The notes below the pieces were generated by a model that had not been told where the DNA came from, did no database searches, and saw only the letters and a list, made by a program, of their open reading frames with translations. The position numbers and the translations under genes are program-made. From Jaminaea rosea (taxonomy: Eukaryota; Basidiomycota; Exobasidiomycetes; Microstromatales), in contig NW_020289977.1 of NCBI RefSeq assembly GCF_003144245.1, positions 372,001-436,000 on the forward strand: a DNA stretch of 64,000 nt, in the 5' to 3' direction. Shown here piece by piece: positions 21,677 to 34,600 of this stretch (within the stretch, counting starts at the first letter, position 1; each line of letters begins with the position of its first letter).

Positions 21677-22115
21677 GTTGGGCAAGCAAGCAGATGTGGA
21701 AAGGTCGTGGAGTCGAGTCGGAGGAAGAGGTGGTAATGAGGGTGAGAGGGAATCTCTGCTGCGATGCGAGTCCAACGAGGAAGGCGTCGCTCCCGTCAGT
21801 CGTGCCGACTCGCTCGTCGCCCTGTCCACTTTACGCGGACGCATCGACGCGTTGGGCGCGCCGGACGCGTGGCCGGTCGAGGCGCCAGGCTAGGCTCGCA
21901 CACGACAGGCTGAAGCGCACGCGGCGGGCACGGTGGATATCAATTGGGGGCTAGTGTCGAGCATCGCAGCTTGCTGAGACTAAAGATAGAGAGTTCCTTT
22001 GCCCATCGCATCGTCACTTGCGTTCTACAGGTAGCCACATTCCGATCCTCCACGGCCTTCAGTGATCGAGCTGGCCATCACGCCGGCGCAGCGACCAGCT
22101 CTGACGCTATCATGC
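21677..22115. other. MCM7 promoter and 3' UTR of the upstream gene
   Basis: 439 bases between the MCM7 start and the stop of the 805-residue protein, which reads the same way. Apart from the two MluI boxes I see no gene or repeat. Confidence 0.6.
21847..21870. promoter_or_regulatory. Two MluI cell-cycle boxes upstream of MCM7
   Basis: Two perfect ACGCGT palindromes at 21847-21852 and 21865-21870, 18 bases apart, lie about 171-194 bases before the MCM7 start codon. A near-match ACGCGG is at about 21833. ACGCGT is the MBF (Mbp1-Swi6) binding site that drives G1/S transcription of replication genes in fungi. The site is seen directly; its use here is inferred from the neighbouring gene. Confidence 0.7.
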
Positions 22116-24533
22116 TCACTTCGCGAAGCCCTCTCTGATCTTAGCGCTCCTCAACTTGCTCCGCAGAAAAGCCAGCCTCTCTTCATATCTCTGCGCAACC
22201 TTTTGCGCTTCATCTGCGCCGCCAAGACCGGCGTCACTGCCCTCGAACGCAGTCGCCATTCTTTTCCCCTCCGCCTCGACAATCTTGATCTCTGCATGGA
22301 TCTCCTTGCTGCCCTTGTCCGAGTATTGCCAGTCCAGATCGTCAAAGTTGAGCACGGCGGCTGTCGCGCTGGTGGCACTCTGTGGGGAAGGCGACTGAGC
22401 ATCGAGGGAGATGCGTTGCCCATCAAACGATCGTTTGGGTAGGGAGACCGCGCGACTGCGGACGGCTTCTGGACTAGCAGGCTGCGCTGCGTCGACCCGC
22501 AGGCTGCGACTACGTTGTCTTGCTAGCCCTCTGTGGCCTGACGCGCCATTTTGGGCAGGAGCAGGCGACGTAGTCAAGCTTCTGGCCTGCCTCATCGAAA
22601 CGACGTCTCGCTCCAAATTGCCCGCCTCAATGGCCTTGCGCTCACTGCTTGTCGTCGTATTGAAGCTCGCCCCGCTCAACAAGCGACGTCGGCGCGTCGA
22701 GCTAGGCGCCAAGCTGCTGGCTGCTCCACCAGCTCCCCCCTTTGTGCTCGTGCTACGGCGCAGGCTCCCACTGCCCGCAGCTGCACGGTCGCCGTGACCG
22801 TCGTCCGAGATGGACCTAGCATCGCGGCTGCTGGCTGTGCTGCGTGTGGAGAGCATGCGGGTAACCATGCCCGGCTTGAGGTTGAGGGAGCGTGGGGCCG
22901 CACTTGATCCGGAGCTCACCGCAGAAGCACTGCTCGGGGCCACGCCGATGCTGCCACTGGTACCGATGCTGTTGCCATTCTCGTTCCCGACTTGGCTTTC
23001 TGTGAGCGGACCTGCGGCTGCGCCTGATGCTGCTGGGTAGGTGAGGGAGCGCTTTGATGCCGGTCGACGCAGCGTCCATGATGAGGGCGGCGTGGACGTC
23101 AAAACAGATGACCCTTGCGTACGTTTGGACTTCACTAGCACTGAGGCTCGCTTGAACATTGAGGGCAGCGTACGGGATGATCTCGTAGGGGAGGGTGGAC
23201 GGGTCTGATTCTCCTGCGCGACGGCAGCTTGTCCAGCAGCGTCTTCTTCGTCCTCGAGATCAATGACGCTGCGCCGATTGGTGAGGACCAACGTGTCAGT
23301 GTCTTCGGGAGCCTCAGTGGCTGTTGAAAGGCCGACGCTTCGCTCCAGTAGCCTCTGCCGCAGCTTGCGATATTCATCGTCGCTGAGCAGCCCGTCGCCA
23401 TGACTGACGGCAAGGTCATCCAGCTGCCTGGCCAGTGCTGAGGGCGAGAGTGGTGGGCCAGGTGAGGCTGCAGCTGCCGCTGCTGCTGGCATTGTTGCGG
23501 ATGATGCGGCTTCGACGTCGATGTTGACGCCCACTTTGGACATCTTGCTTCTGCTGCTCCTGCTCCTAAAGACCCCGCCAAACGCGGGGTTGCTGCTGCT
23601 GCTGCTGCTCTCTCTCGCAGCACTTGGTCCACCACTGCCATTGACAGGCAATATCAGGCCCTTTTGAGCCTCGGCTTCCTCCTCCTCTCGCGCTTCAAAA
23701 GTCGTCTCGTGCGTCTCCGTGGTATCGGGTTCTTCGTTGCTGTGGTTGGTATTCGTCGTTGCCGCGCTTGTGGTCATTGTATTCCCTCCGTCGTGACTGT
23801 GGCTCTGGTTCTCCTCTGCCTGGCTGTTGGACATGGTCGATGTAGTGCGTGGTCGAGGGGTCGGAGGGGAGACGGATACGCTCGGGTTGCCAACGACAAA
23901 GACGGCGGGGTGTAAGTCCTCTTGCTCGTTGCGTCCAGTAGAGCCGACTTGGTTTGCATCTTTGCGCTTCGTCGTCGTAGCGTTGGCTCCTCCGACTCCG
24001 TCGTCAAAGTGATACGACGACGGAGGGTGATCTCGACCGCCTTGCTTGCGCTTCGCTCGTACGTCACCCTTCCAGCTGCTGAGTCGGCGAGAGGCATCTC
24101 TTCCTAGGGTGAAGGGGGTCGTTGAGGTGGAAGAAGAAGAAGTTGAGGGTGATGGTGGTATCGCTTCGGGAGTAATAGACGTCGTTGATTGGTTGGAATG
24201 TTTGCGGTCCAAGCTTGGCGGGATTGGCTTTCGAGAGGATGAGGAGGCAGCAGCGACGAGGCCTGTGATGGTGCCGAGGGAAGCCGACTTGCTTAATCGC
24301 CTGCTGGCGCTGCTGCTGCTGGCCTTGGGCGGTGGGACTGAACCAATACCAGCGTCTGGTCCAGCGGGCTGCTCCACAGCAGCTGGCGGCGTATAGTAGA
24401 GGTTGCCATCATCCTTGCCGCCGTCACCGTCGTCGTCGTCTCCTGGCCTCCTGCCCTTGCCCCATGTGCTCTTCGTTGCCGTAACATGGTGCGAGGAGGA
24501 GCGCGAGCCCCTTTTAGCAAACAGGCTCTTCAT
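22116..24533 (-). CDS. Low-complexity protein with a SHOCT-like segment, unknown function
   Basis: No confident family. The open frame begins upstream, but the ATG at 24533 (MKSLFAKRGSRSSSHH) is the better start; this gives 805 residues and no intron. The sequence is mostly Ser/Thr/Ala-rich with many short homopolymers, so it is probably disordered. Around residues 355-400 a short helical segment (LARQLDDLAVSHGDGLLSDDE, continuing into a basic LRQRLLER helix) resembles the SHOCT-type two-helix motif and related fungal proteins. The last 80 residues form a probable coiled coil (from FDDLDWQYSDKGSKEIHAE to the end at KIREGFAK), which looks the most conserved part. It may be a cortical or scaffold protein, but that is a guess. 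The divergent neighbour is the bL33m gene. Confidence 0.75.
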   Translation of the reverse strand: MKSLFAKRGSRSSSHHVTATKSTWGKGRRPGDDDDGDGGKDDGNLYYTPPAAVEQPAGPDAGIGSVPPPKASSSSASRRLSKSASLGTITGLVAAASSSSRKPIPPSLDRKHSNQSTTSITPEAIPPSPSTSSSSTSTTPFTLGRDASRRLSSWKGDVRAKRKQGGRDHPPSSYHFDDGVGGANATTTKRKDANQVGSTGRNEQEDLHPAVFVVGNPSVSVSPPTPRPRTTSTMSNSQAEENQSHSHDGGNTMTTSAATTNTNHSNEEPDTTETHETTFEAREEEEAEAQKGLILPVNGSGGPSAARESSSSSSNPAFGGVFRSRSSRSKMSKVGVNIDVEAASSATMPAAAAAAASPGPPLSPSALARQLDDLAVSHGDGLLSDDEYRKLRQRLLERSVGLSTATEAPEDTDTLVLTNRRSVIDLEDEEDAAGQAAVAQENQTRPPSPTRSSRTLPSMFKRASVLVKSKRTQGSSVLTSTPPSSWTLRRPASKRSLTYPAASGAAAGPLTESQVGNENGNSIGTSGSIGVAPSSASAVSSGSSAAPRSLNLKPGMVTRMLSTRSTASSRDARSISDDGHGDRAAAGSGSLRRSTSTKGGAGGAASSLAPSSTRRRRLLSGASFNTTTSSERKAIEAGNLERDVVSMRQARSLTTSPAPAQNGASGHRGLARQRSRSLRVDAAQPASPEAVRSRAVSLPKRSFDGQRISLDAQSPSPQSATSATAAVLNFDDLDWQYSDKGSKEIHAEIKIVEAEGKRMATAFEGSDAGLGGADEAQKVAQRYEERLAFLRSKLRSAKIREGFAK

Positions 24534-24939
24534 GGGAGTGTGCTGATGAATCTCTCCCCAGTCATGCCGAAAGGGCAGACACAGCGACAGCGAGGAGGGA
24601 GACAAGGGCCAGCCAAGTTGGCAAAGACTGCTGCTGCGAGCAAACCAAGGCTACGAGGGCGGGAAATGAACGGGACGAGGGACCGAGCGAGAGAGGGACC
24701 GAGCTGGCCTTGGTTGGCCTGACCGCTCCCCGCCTGCAGCGACGTCGACGACTGGCGCCGACTTGCATTCAGCCCCGCTCGAGAGCTCGCCCGCTTCATC
24801 TCAAAGGGCGGATAGCTCGGCATATCACATCGGAACGGGAGAGAACGGGAGGCTTTCTCAGCTGGGCATCTTGCACTCACACCTCGGACTGACGACGAAT
24901 CGGCTCCATCCTTTTATCACCAAGTCCTTCTCACCAATC
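24534..24939. promoter_or_regulatory. Divergent promoter region
   Basis: 406 bases shared by the 805-residue protein (-) and the bL33m gene (+). It is purine-rich then pyrimidine-rich, with no clear TATA box or known motif. A small upstream frame is present but not supported as a gene. Confidence 0.5.
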
Positions 24940-25243
24940 ATGGCCGCCTCATCGAGGTCACGCATCGTCATTGCACGCCTCTTCTCGACGGCTGGAACTG
25001 GATACGCTTACACTACTGTCAGGCCAAGGATCGCAGAGAAGCTCGTGCTGCGAAAGTACGACCCCATTGGTGAGTTGCGGCGACGAGTGCCTGTGCCTGT
25101 GCTCGCGCCCGCGCCCGCGCTCCTCAGATGGGTAGTGAGCTTACCAAGCTGTTTCTCCTCTCTCTTTGCGACCCCTCCATTCTTGATCGCTCTCAGTCAA
25201 GCGACACGTTCTCTTCAGGGAGCGCGGTAGCTCGAAATCATAG
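24940..25243 (+). CDS. MRPL39: Mitochondrial large ribosomal subunit protein bL33m
   Basis: A 58-residue protein of the mitochondrial 54S ribosomal subunit, homologous to bacterial L33. Two exons, 24940-25069 and 25197-25243, are joined by a 127-nt intron (GTGAGT to TCTCAG) in phase 1. Key family sequence: IVIARLFSTAGTGYAYTT, then RPRIAEKLVLRKYDPI, and across the splice VKRHVLFRERGS. The combination TGYxYTT, RKYDP and HVLF is diagnostic of L33. Length matches the family (about 50-60 residues). The zinc-binding cysteines of some bacterial L33 proteins are absent, as is usual for mitochondrial forms. The basic N-terminus may itself act as the import signal. The gene is tail-to-tail with the RecQ gene at a distance of only 195 bases. 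Confidence 0.93.
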
Positions 25244-25438
25244 TCATAGACGCATGCGCGTTAGACTAGCAACATCACCTCGCCCACCGCATTCTCGCCC
25301 ATCTGTACTTGTACGACAACACACCACAATCAAGCATGCTATACGGCATTCAGGGGGTATCACATTGGTGATTGATTGCTAATGATACATGAGTGGATGA
25401 TTGGCGCGTACACGGACCCTCACACGCTGCTCTCAGCA

Positions 25439-28282
<2,844 letters not shown>

Positions 28283-29496
28283 GCTGCTGCTGCTGTCGCT
28301 CGATGCAGACTGGACGACAATATGATGGGTAACCGTTGACGAGGAGCGGCGGCGGCGGCGTGCATCACAAGTCAAGGAAGCACGACGGAAGGAGGCGAGT
28401 GGGCCACACGCCCAGTTCCGCGTCGCACCTCGTTGCCGCGGCGCGAGTCGCCCGCTCTCGCGCTTGCGACGCTTGCGATGCAGAGGCTACAATAAATTGC
28501 GAAAACGAAGTGGGACATGACTTGTCTCACCGTCGCGCATTCAGTGACAACCCGAGTGAACGGTGCTGTCTCACGCGGTGAAGCAGAGTGCAGCAGTGTG
28601 AAGCAGTGTGAAGCAGCGCGAAGCCTCATTGTCATGCAGACCATTGGAGTTCGTACCGGCCCTCACCCTGCACGCTACATCGAAGCGCTCACGATCAGCG
28701 GATCCGTCAGCTCGGTACATTGTGACCCAACTTCGCCGCTCGTATGATACTGTCACTTGCTTCATTCCCCGGCAGTGGGCAAGGCAAGGCAGGCAAATCG
28801 GAGGTGCGTGGCGCGTTGTGAGACCCTGCATCGAACTCGAGGTTCCGCGCGGGGCGGCGCCTTCGCGTCGCTTCAGTCCCGCTGCCGGCGTCCAAGGATA
28901 GTGCAGCCCAGTCTTCGCCGGATCATTCAGCAAATATGGCAAGTCGCGGTAGCGTAGTCTACTCGAGCGTGTCTGCCTGTCTGTCTCTCCCTTCATTTGC
29001 ACAGAGGATGCCGCGGCTATCCCTACCGCAAAGAACAGCTGGCGAAGATGGCGGCAACGGCGGCGAAGACGACGGCGGGGACGACTACGACGACTTTGCC
29101 TGCACTTGAGAAGAGGTGCGCGATGTGCGGTCCGGCATCAAGTTGCGGTGTCACGGCTCGATGTCGTCCGCAAGAGGGCGGGCTGCCAGGATACGGCTGC
29201 GTGATTTTCCTTCAACATGAAGATGGGGCACAGAATGCGCTGAACCCTTCCTCGCTCCTTCGGTGTGCATGAGATCTAGCATGCACCCTAGTCATTCGGG
29301 GCTCGGCGTCCGCAAGCGTGGCTTCTGTCACTGTGCTCTGGGGGTGGTTGAGCAGCACCAAGAGATCGCTCGGCGAGAGATCGCTCAAAAGGCGATAGCG
29401 ATGCGCGCTCGTCGCGAATAATTCCTCGTCCCCCCCGTTTCTCCCCCCTCTCCCTTGTCTCGACGTCGACGTGCTGACCAGCGACGTCTGCTCGCG
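28283..29496. promoter_or_regulatory. Divergent promoter region of RecQ and sedolisin genes
   Basis: 1.2 kb between two divergent starts. There is a small TGTGAAGCAG-type repeat at about 28577-28620 and a direct repeat of AGAGATCGCTC at 29361-29371 and 29376-29386, about 110-135 bases before the sedolisin start. No gene is supported; frames such as 28997-29272 look random. Confidence 0.5.
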
Positions 29497-31323
29497 ATGC
29501 GCTGCCTCCTCTACGCGGTCACTGCTGCCTCAGCCCTCTTGGCTGCCACCTCTGTAGCCCTGCCGCACTCAAAAACCCACTCCCTCAATGCGAGGTCCCT
29601 CCCTCCTACGGTCCGACCTGGATGGACGCTCGGCAAGCGCGCCGAGGCCGACACACCCTACACTTTTACGGTGGCGCTGCAGAGCAGAGATCTCGATGGC
29701 CTGGCTTCGAGGATGGAGCAGGTATCTAGGGGCGAAGAAGGATGGCTCTCCGACGACGAGCTTGCTCAATACACTGCTCCTACAGACGACACTCTGAGTG
29801 CCGTGCAAGCTGAGCTGGCTGCCGCTGGCATCTCTGCCTCTCACATTACTCCTAGCAAGCACGGCGACTTTCTCACCGTCGACGCGACTGTAGACCAGGT
29901 TGAGCGCCTCTTCGATACGAAGCTCTTCCATCACAGCTTCGAAAGGCGCTCAGCTATCCGTGCCCCCTCGGGCTTTGCTCTGCCCCAACATCTGGCCGAG
30001 CACATCGTCGACGTTGCTCCGTTGACACACTTTGGCGTACCCCATGCCTCGCAGAGCGGTGGCCATGCTGAGCCTCTCGATGCCGACAATGTCGAGGCAA
30101 CGATCGCTCAGCAGAAGCGTGAAGTCGCGGAGATGGCTGCCCACCTCGAGCGTCGTCAGAGCAGCCCTGCGTCATGCTCGCGCTACGCCACCTTTGTCTC
30201 GCCGGCTTGCCTGCGCGATCTGTACCAAACGAGCAGCGTAAAGCCAGTTGCTGCTGCTGGCACCGTCGACATCGGTGTGATGGGCATCATTAATGCGAGT
30301 TTCAGCCAGGAGGACCTGGCCGACTTTGCGCAGCGCTACCGTAGCGATGCTGCTGGCTACGAGATGCCCGTCAACATCACTCGTGGGGCGCCCTTTGACT
30401 CCAAGCACCCAGACAAGGAGGGCACACTCGACGCGCAGGTGGTGCTCGGCCAGACGTACCCTCTCAACTCGACCTTTTACGCGTGGGGGTCCACCAAGAC
30501 GGGAGGCGATGCCTTTTCTCAATCATGGCAGGACTTCATCGATATGAAGGCTGCGGACCGACCGGGCGTCATCTCGTACTCTTTCGCCTCGCAGGAGAAT
30601 TGGTATTCGGCATCGACTGTCAAGTCGATGTGCCAGACGGCGCAGAAGCTCACTGCGCTGGGTACGACCATTGTCGTCGCTGCGGGTGACTACGGAGTGC
30701 TCGGAGTGAACAGCAAACAGTCGTGCGACAAGAAGTTTATCAACACGTACCCGTCTGTCTGCCCGTATGTCCTCTCGGTGGGTGCGACGGGCGGCTCTGG
30801 CACCAAAAACAAGATCGCTCCCGAGGTGATGATGAGCAAGTCAGTCGCAAACATGTGGTCAGGCGCTGGCTTCTCGGAGTACATCCCGCGGCCACAATAC
30901 CAGGACGCGGCGGTCTCCGCGTATCTCAAGACGATTGGCGACGATGACAAGGGGCGATACAACATCGAGGGGCGCGCTTATCCGGATGTGGCGGCGCAGG
31001 GCACCAAGTACGTGATACGCCAGAACGGTGGGTGGTATACGATCAGCGGTACGTCTGCGGCTGCGCCCACGTGGGCTTCGATCATTGCGCTCTTGAATGC
31101 CGAGCGGAGGCAGCAAGGGAAGGGCACGATTGGCTGGGCCCACCCGACATTGTACAGAGCGGCGAACAGTGCGGCCTTCAATGACGTCGTCTCGGGCGGA
31201 TCGTACGGTTGCAGTGATAAGAAGGCGCCTGGCTTCAAGGCCACCAAGGGGTGGGACGCTGCCGCTGGTCTGGGCACGCCCAACTACCCAGCGCTGGCCG
31301 ATCTCTTCGCCGGTGCGGCGTGA
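29497..31323 (+). CDS. Secreted serine-carboxyl protease (sedolisin, S53; tripeptidyl-peptidase-like)
   Basis: Extracellular or vacuolar acid protease with a self-cleaving propeptide. The ATG at 29497 (MRCLLYAVTAASALLAATSV) starts a clear signal peptide, giving 608 residues and no intron. The pro-kumamolisin domain covers about residues 50-185. The catalytic domain shows the S53 triad: Glu308 and Asp312 in EGTLDAQ, and Ser520 in SGTSAAAP. The oxyanion Asp398 is in AAGDYG. The C-terminal calcium site is present (NDVVSGGS, then GWDAAAGLGTP). Length and order match fungal tripeptidyl-peptidases (SED/TPP1-like). Exact specificity, tripeptidyl- or endo-peptidase, cannot be told. A perfect AATAAA lies only 15 bases after the stop. 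The divergent promoter carries a short direct repeat that may bind a regulator. Confidence 0.94.
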   Translation: MRCLLYAVTAASALLAATSVALPHSKTHSLNARSLPPTVRPGWTLGKRAEADTPYTFTVALQSRDLDGLASRMEQVSRGEEGWLSDDELAQYTAPTDDTLSAVQAELAAAGISASHITPSKHGDFLTVDATVDQVERLFDTKLFHHSFERRSAIRAPSGFALPQHLAEHIVDVAPLTHFGVPHASQSGGHAEPLDADNVEATIAQQKREVAEMAAHLERRQSSPASCSRYATFVSPACLRDLYQTSSVKPVAAAGTVDIGVMGIINASFSQEDLADFAQRYRSDAAGYEMPVNITRGAPFDSKHPDKEGTLDAQVVLGQTYPLNSTFYAWGSTKTGGDAFSQSWQDFIDMKAADRPGVISYSFASQENWYSASTVKSMCQTAQKLTALGTTIVVAAGDYGVLGVNSKQSCDKKFINTYPSVCPYVLSVGATGGSGTKNKIAPEVMMSKSVANMWSGAGFSEYIPRPQYQDAAVSAYLKTIGDDDKGRYNIEGRAYPDVAAQGTKYVIRQNGGWYTISGTSAAAPTWASIIALLNAERRQQGKGTIGWAHPTLYRAANSAAFNDVVSGGSYGCSDKKAPGFKATKGWDAAAGLGTPNYPALADLFAGAA

Positions 31324-31337
31324 ACGCTCGTTCCTGT

Positions 31338-31343
31338 AATAAA
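31338..31343 (+). terminator. Polyadenylation signal AATAAA
   Basis: A canonical AATAAA 15 bases after the sedolisin stop codon. It lies upstream of the tRNA gene on the other strand. Confidence 0.5.
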
Positions 31344-31384
31344 GTAGTAGTAGTCTCGACAATGAATAGCATGCGCGCGCGGGC

Positions 31385-31389
31385 AAAAA
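31385..31389 (-). terminator. RNA polymerase III terminator
   Basis: A run of five T on the minus strand, about 35 bases downstream of the tRNA-Asp 3' end. This is the expected Pol III stop, although it is further away than usual. Confidence 0.5.
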
Positions 31390-31423
31390 GCGATTCCTCC
31401 TCTCGTACTGAGGGAGGTGGTTA

Positions 31424-31505
31424 CTTTCCTGCCGGGAGTCGAACCCGGGGCTCCCGCACATTATGTAATGACAAGCGGACGTCCTAGCCGTTAAACCACA
31501 GGAAA
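31424..31505 (-). tRNA. tRNA-Asp(GTC) with a 10-base intron
   Basis: Cloverleaf read by hand. Acceptor stem TTTCCTG/CAGGAAA, D-arm GTTT/GGAC with an AACGGCTA loop, anticodon stem TCCGC/GCGGG, variable loop AGCC, and T-arm CCGGG/CCCGG with loop TTCGACT, then discriminator G. The 72-base body is interrupted by 10 bases placed after position 37, so the loop is TTGTCA|intron|T with anticodon GTC (Asp). The A box (TGGTTTAACGG) and B box (GGTTCGACTCC) are intact. The intron is very short, and part of it (TAATG) can pair with the CATT just 5' of it. It lies between the convergent sedolisin and IML1 genes. Confidence 0.93.
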
Positions 31506-31657
31506 CGGAACCGTCCGTGTTAAACTTTCTCGGATCGGGCTGCTATGCCGCAGCTCCAGAAGCACATATAAACAATAAGCCTTGGCGGCGGCTGGGTCGT
31601 TCCCCACGCCTTACTCACCCATCACAACGTTCGACATGGTATGCTCTTGCATTGCAG

Positions 31658-34600
31658 TCACTCCGTCACTGCGTGTTGCGCCCCGCCCGCGCCGCCCGCG
31701 CCGCCCGCGGTACTCGCAGCCTGCAAGCCCACCAACACCTCGAGGTAGAAGGCGTGTAGCGCAGCGGGATCACTACAGAATGCCTCAAACTCCCTCCTTG
31801 CTCGATCAGCATCGGGTATCTCCACGGCTGCGCTGCCGCCGCCGCCGCCGCCACCGCCCCGCCTCTGCCTGCCACCACTCCCCCCTCCAACGCCCAAATG
31901 CGAGTTGAAGAGCCGATTGTTCAACCACAAGAAGCCCTGCGCCCCACCCACAACCTGCACAAAGGCGATGCCCGTGCGATGCACAAACTGACTGTACTCG
32001 AAGCGACTCGGCCTCGACTGGTAGATGAACTCGACATCCTGCGGATAGCGCCCCGCCGCCTCCTGATCGAGCACGAAGCCAAAGCGCTTTAGCAATGCCC
32101 ACTCAAAGTAGTCTGCCGCGTGCGTGAAAGGCGGCAGGAAGTGAGCGTACGACGCTGCCGCTGGTGGAGGGAGGGCAAGATGGATCGGCACAGGAGCTTG
32201 AAAGGGATTGTGCTGCCCAACGTCGCAGATCTGGCCGATGGGCGCTTCGATCAGACGCAGACCATAGCGCTCCAGGGTGCGTGTCCAATTTTGCACCGTA
32301 TCCTCAATGAAGCGGGCGGTCGTGCCCAGCCAGTGCAGTTGGGCATTGAATCCATTCGCGGGGTTGTGCGAGACGTCGTAGTGGAGAAAGGCACTGGCGG
32401 GCGGTAAAGGGGGCGGGGTGTCAGTCGCTAGATCGTCTCTCTGTGCACGCGCGCGCACCCACGTCTCTGCTCGATCCGACTTGCGTGCCGGGTCCACATC
32501 GATGATAGCCGACCGTGACATCAACAAGCGCGGAGCTCGTGAGGCAGCCTTGCGCTTCTGCTGGTGCGGCGCCGCGCCTGCCGCCCTCTTCCTCCCACGC
32601 AGGTAGTAAAAGTAATGCCCGTCCAAGAAGCCGTGAGAGTTGAACACATGCTCAAAAACGCCCTGCTTCCGCAGCTTCTCCCCAACCTCGACGGCCTCAT
32701 CACGCGTCTTGACGTCCTTGAACTCTCCAACGAGCCACGTAGTCAGCTCAGCCCCCGTGAAGACTTGCTGGAAGGAGTGACGATGCCAGAATCGATCCTC
32801 GATGGGCACGCCCGTCGCGATACCCTCGGCGATGCCCTCGTTCGACGTCTCGGAGAGTAGCCGCTTCGCGCTCGCGACCCGCACATCCTCGGCCATGGCG
32901 GCGGCCTGACGCATAAACTCGGCGTCGTGCACGCATTGCGACGGGTCCAGTGAAGTGGGAATGAAGCGCAGTGGGGCGGCGGTGCTCGACGAGGAGCTCG
33001 TGCCGCGCGCACCACGCCACCTGGCCCGAGCAAACAGGTCGCCCAATCGATCCATACCAATAAGCCGAATCTCCTCATCGTCCAGCTGCTCGCCCGTCGT
33101 GGCCGTCATTGGGGGCGGACGATCGCCCGTAGGCACTATAACAAAGCGCGTTCGCCAGTAGCGGAGCCCTTCGGTGAATGTCTGCTCTTCAGCGTGGCCC
33201 GTGACCAGCGAATCGAGATACGTCCAATCGTACGACCTGTAGTCTGGGTATCGAAAGGTAGCTTTGACAGTCTGATACCCCGGCAGATGACGCGGCCAAA
33301 CACAGCAGCTGTATTCGATGGGCGTGAGGTCGTACGTCTTGTTGCGAATATAGCGCTCCACATTGATGGCGCCGGCACCGCGGTCGTAGGTCAGGCGGTG
33401 GACTTGATTCGACATACCCAGCACAATTGGGTTTCCCGACGTCAAGGTCCCAGGCTGGAAAAGCTCGCTCGGGTGGCGCAACCTGAATGGCGAACTCCTC
33501 CTCTGTGACGATCTCTCCGCAGGTACAATGAACTGGAACCCCTGCGCCAGTCGCTGCGACGTCATCTCCTTGAGCGCCGCCAGCGCGGGTGAGGTAGACG
33601 AAGATCGTTTGACGAGGAAACTTCCCAGATCCGACGAGATCGAGAGGATATGCGGATACTCTGCCCAATTTTCGGCCAGATCATGTTGCGTCGGCAAGTA
33701 GAGCGTTGTGAGTGGTAGGCAGGCCGGAGTGGTGATAGAGCGCCACTTGACTACATGCCGATTGAGACGACGTGGGAAGAGGTGTTGCCATCTCAGGAGT
33801 TGGCTGGAGGCCGATAGAGCCTTGCGTGGGTTGGAGGGATTCACAAGCGTCTGCTTCTCCACCTTGGCGCGCTGGGCGTAGCGAGCCGCGCGACTCTCTT
33901 CGTCTTCGGGCGAGTCGTGCGAGGATGCTTTGTCTTCGCCCAAGCCGACGCCTCCACTCCCGCTACCACCGCCGCCTTGTGCATTCGAGTCACCCTCTTT
34001 GCCACTGCCACTCGTGTTGCTAGGCCCGCTGCCGTTGTTGTTGTTGCTGCTGGTGCTGCTGGCGTGGGATGGGATTGAGATAGGCGCCGGGGCGTGGTCG
34101 CGGCCCAAAGACCGGCTGGGCGACTCAGATCGCTTCAGCAGCGCTTGGATACGGAGCGAGGCTGCGGACCCTGACGTAGTCATCTGAGGCGGTCGTTCAC
34201 GCTGAAGCGGCTCACTTCCCTCTCGCTCCTCCTGCTTGCCTCCCTTCAACGAGTTCCATAACCACCTCGCGTCGAGCTTGTAGCTACGAGAGCGAGTCAG
34301 TGAAGAAGAGGCCATCGTTGCGGGGGCGTGTATGCCCGCCGCGCTTGTCTCCATGGGAGCAACCCAAGCTTCTGCCTTGCCCACAGGCTGCAACGGCCGC
34401 AATGGACGATTGAGCGTCGACACGCTGCGGATCGAAGCAGGTCTCAGAGACGAAAAGGAACTGCTCGGCGACATCATGCTGGGCGAGCCCGACACCACCA
34501 CGCTTGTCGGGCGAGAGCGAACCACATCCTCGCCATGCTCCCCATCTTCTGGATGTGACTCGAGTGCTGGCCGTCTACCCGCCCGGGCAAAGCGCGGCGT

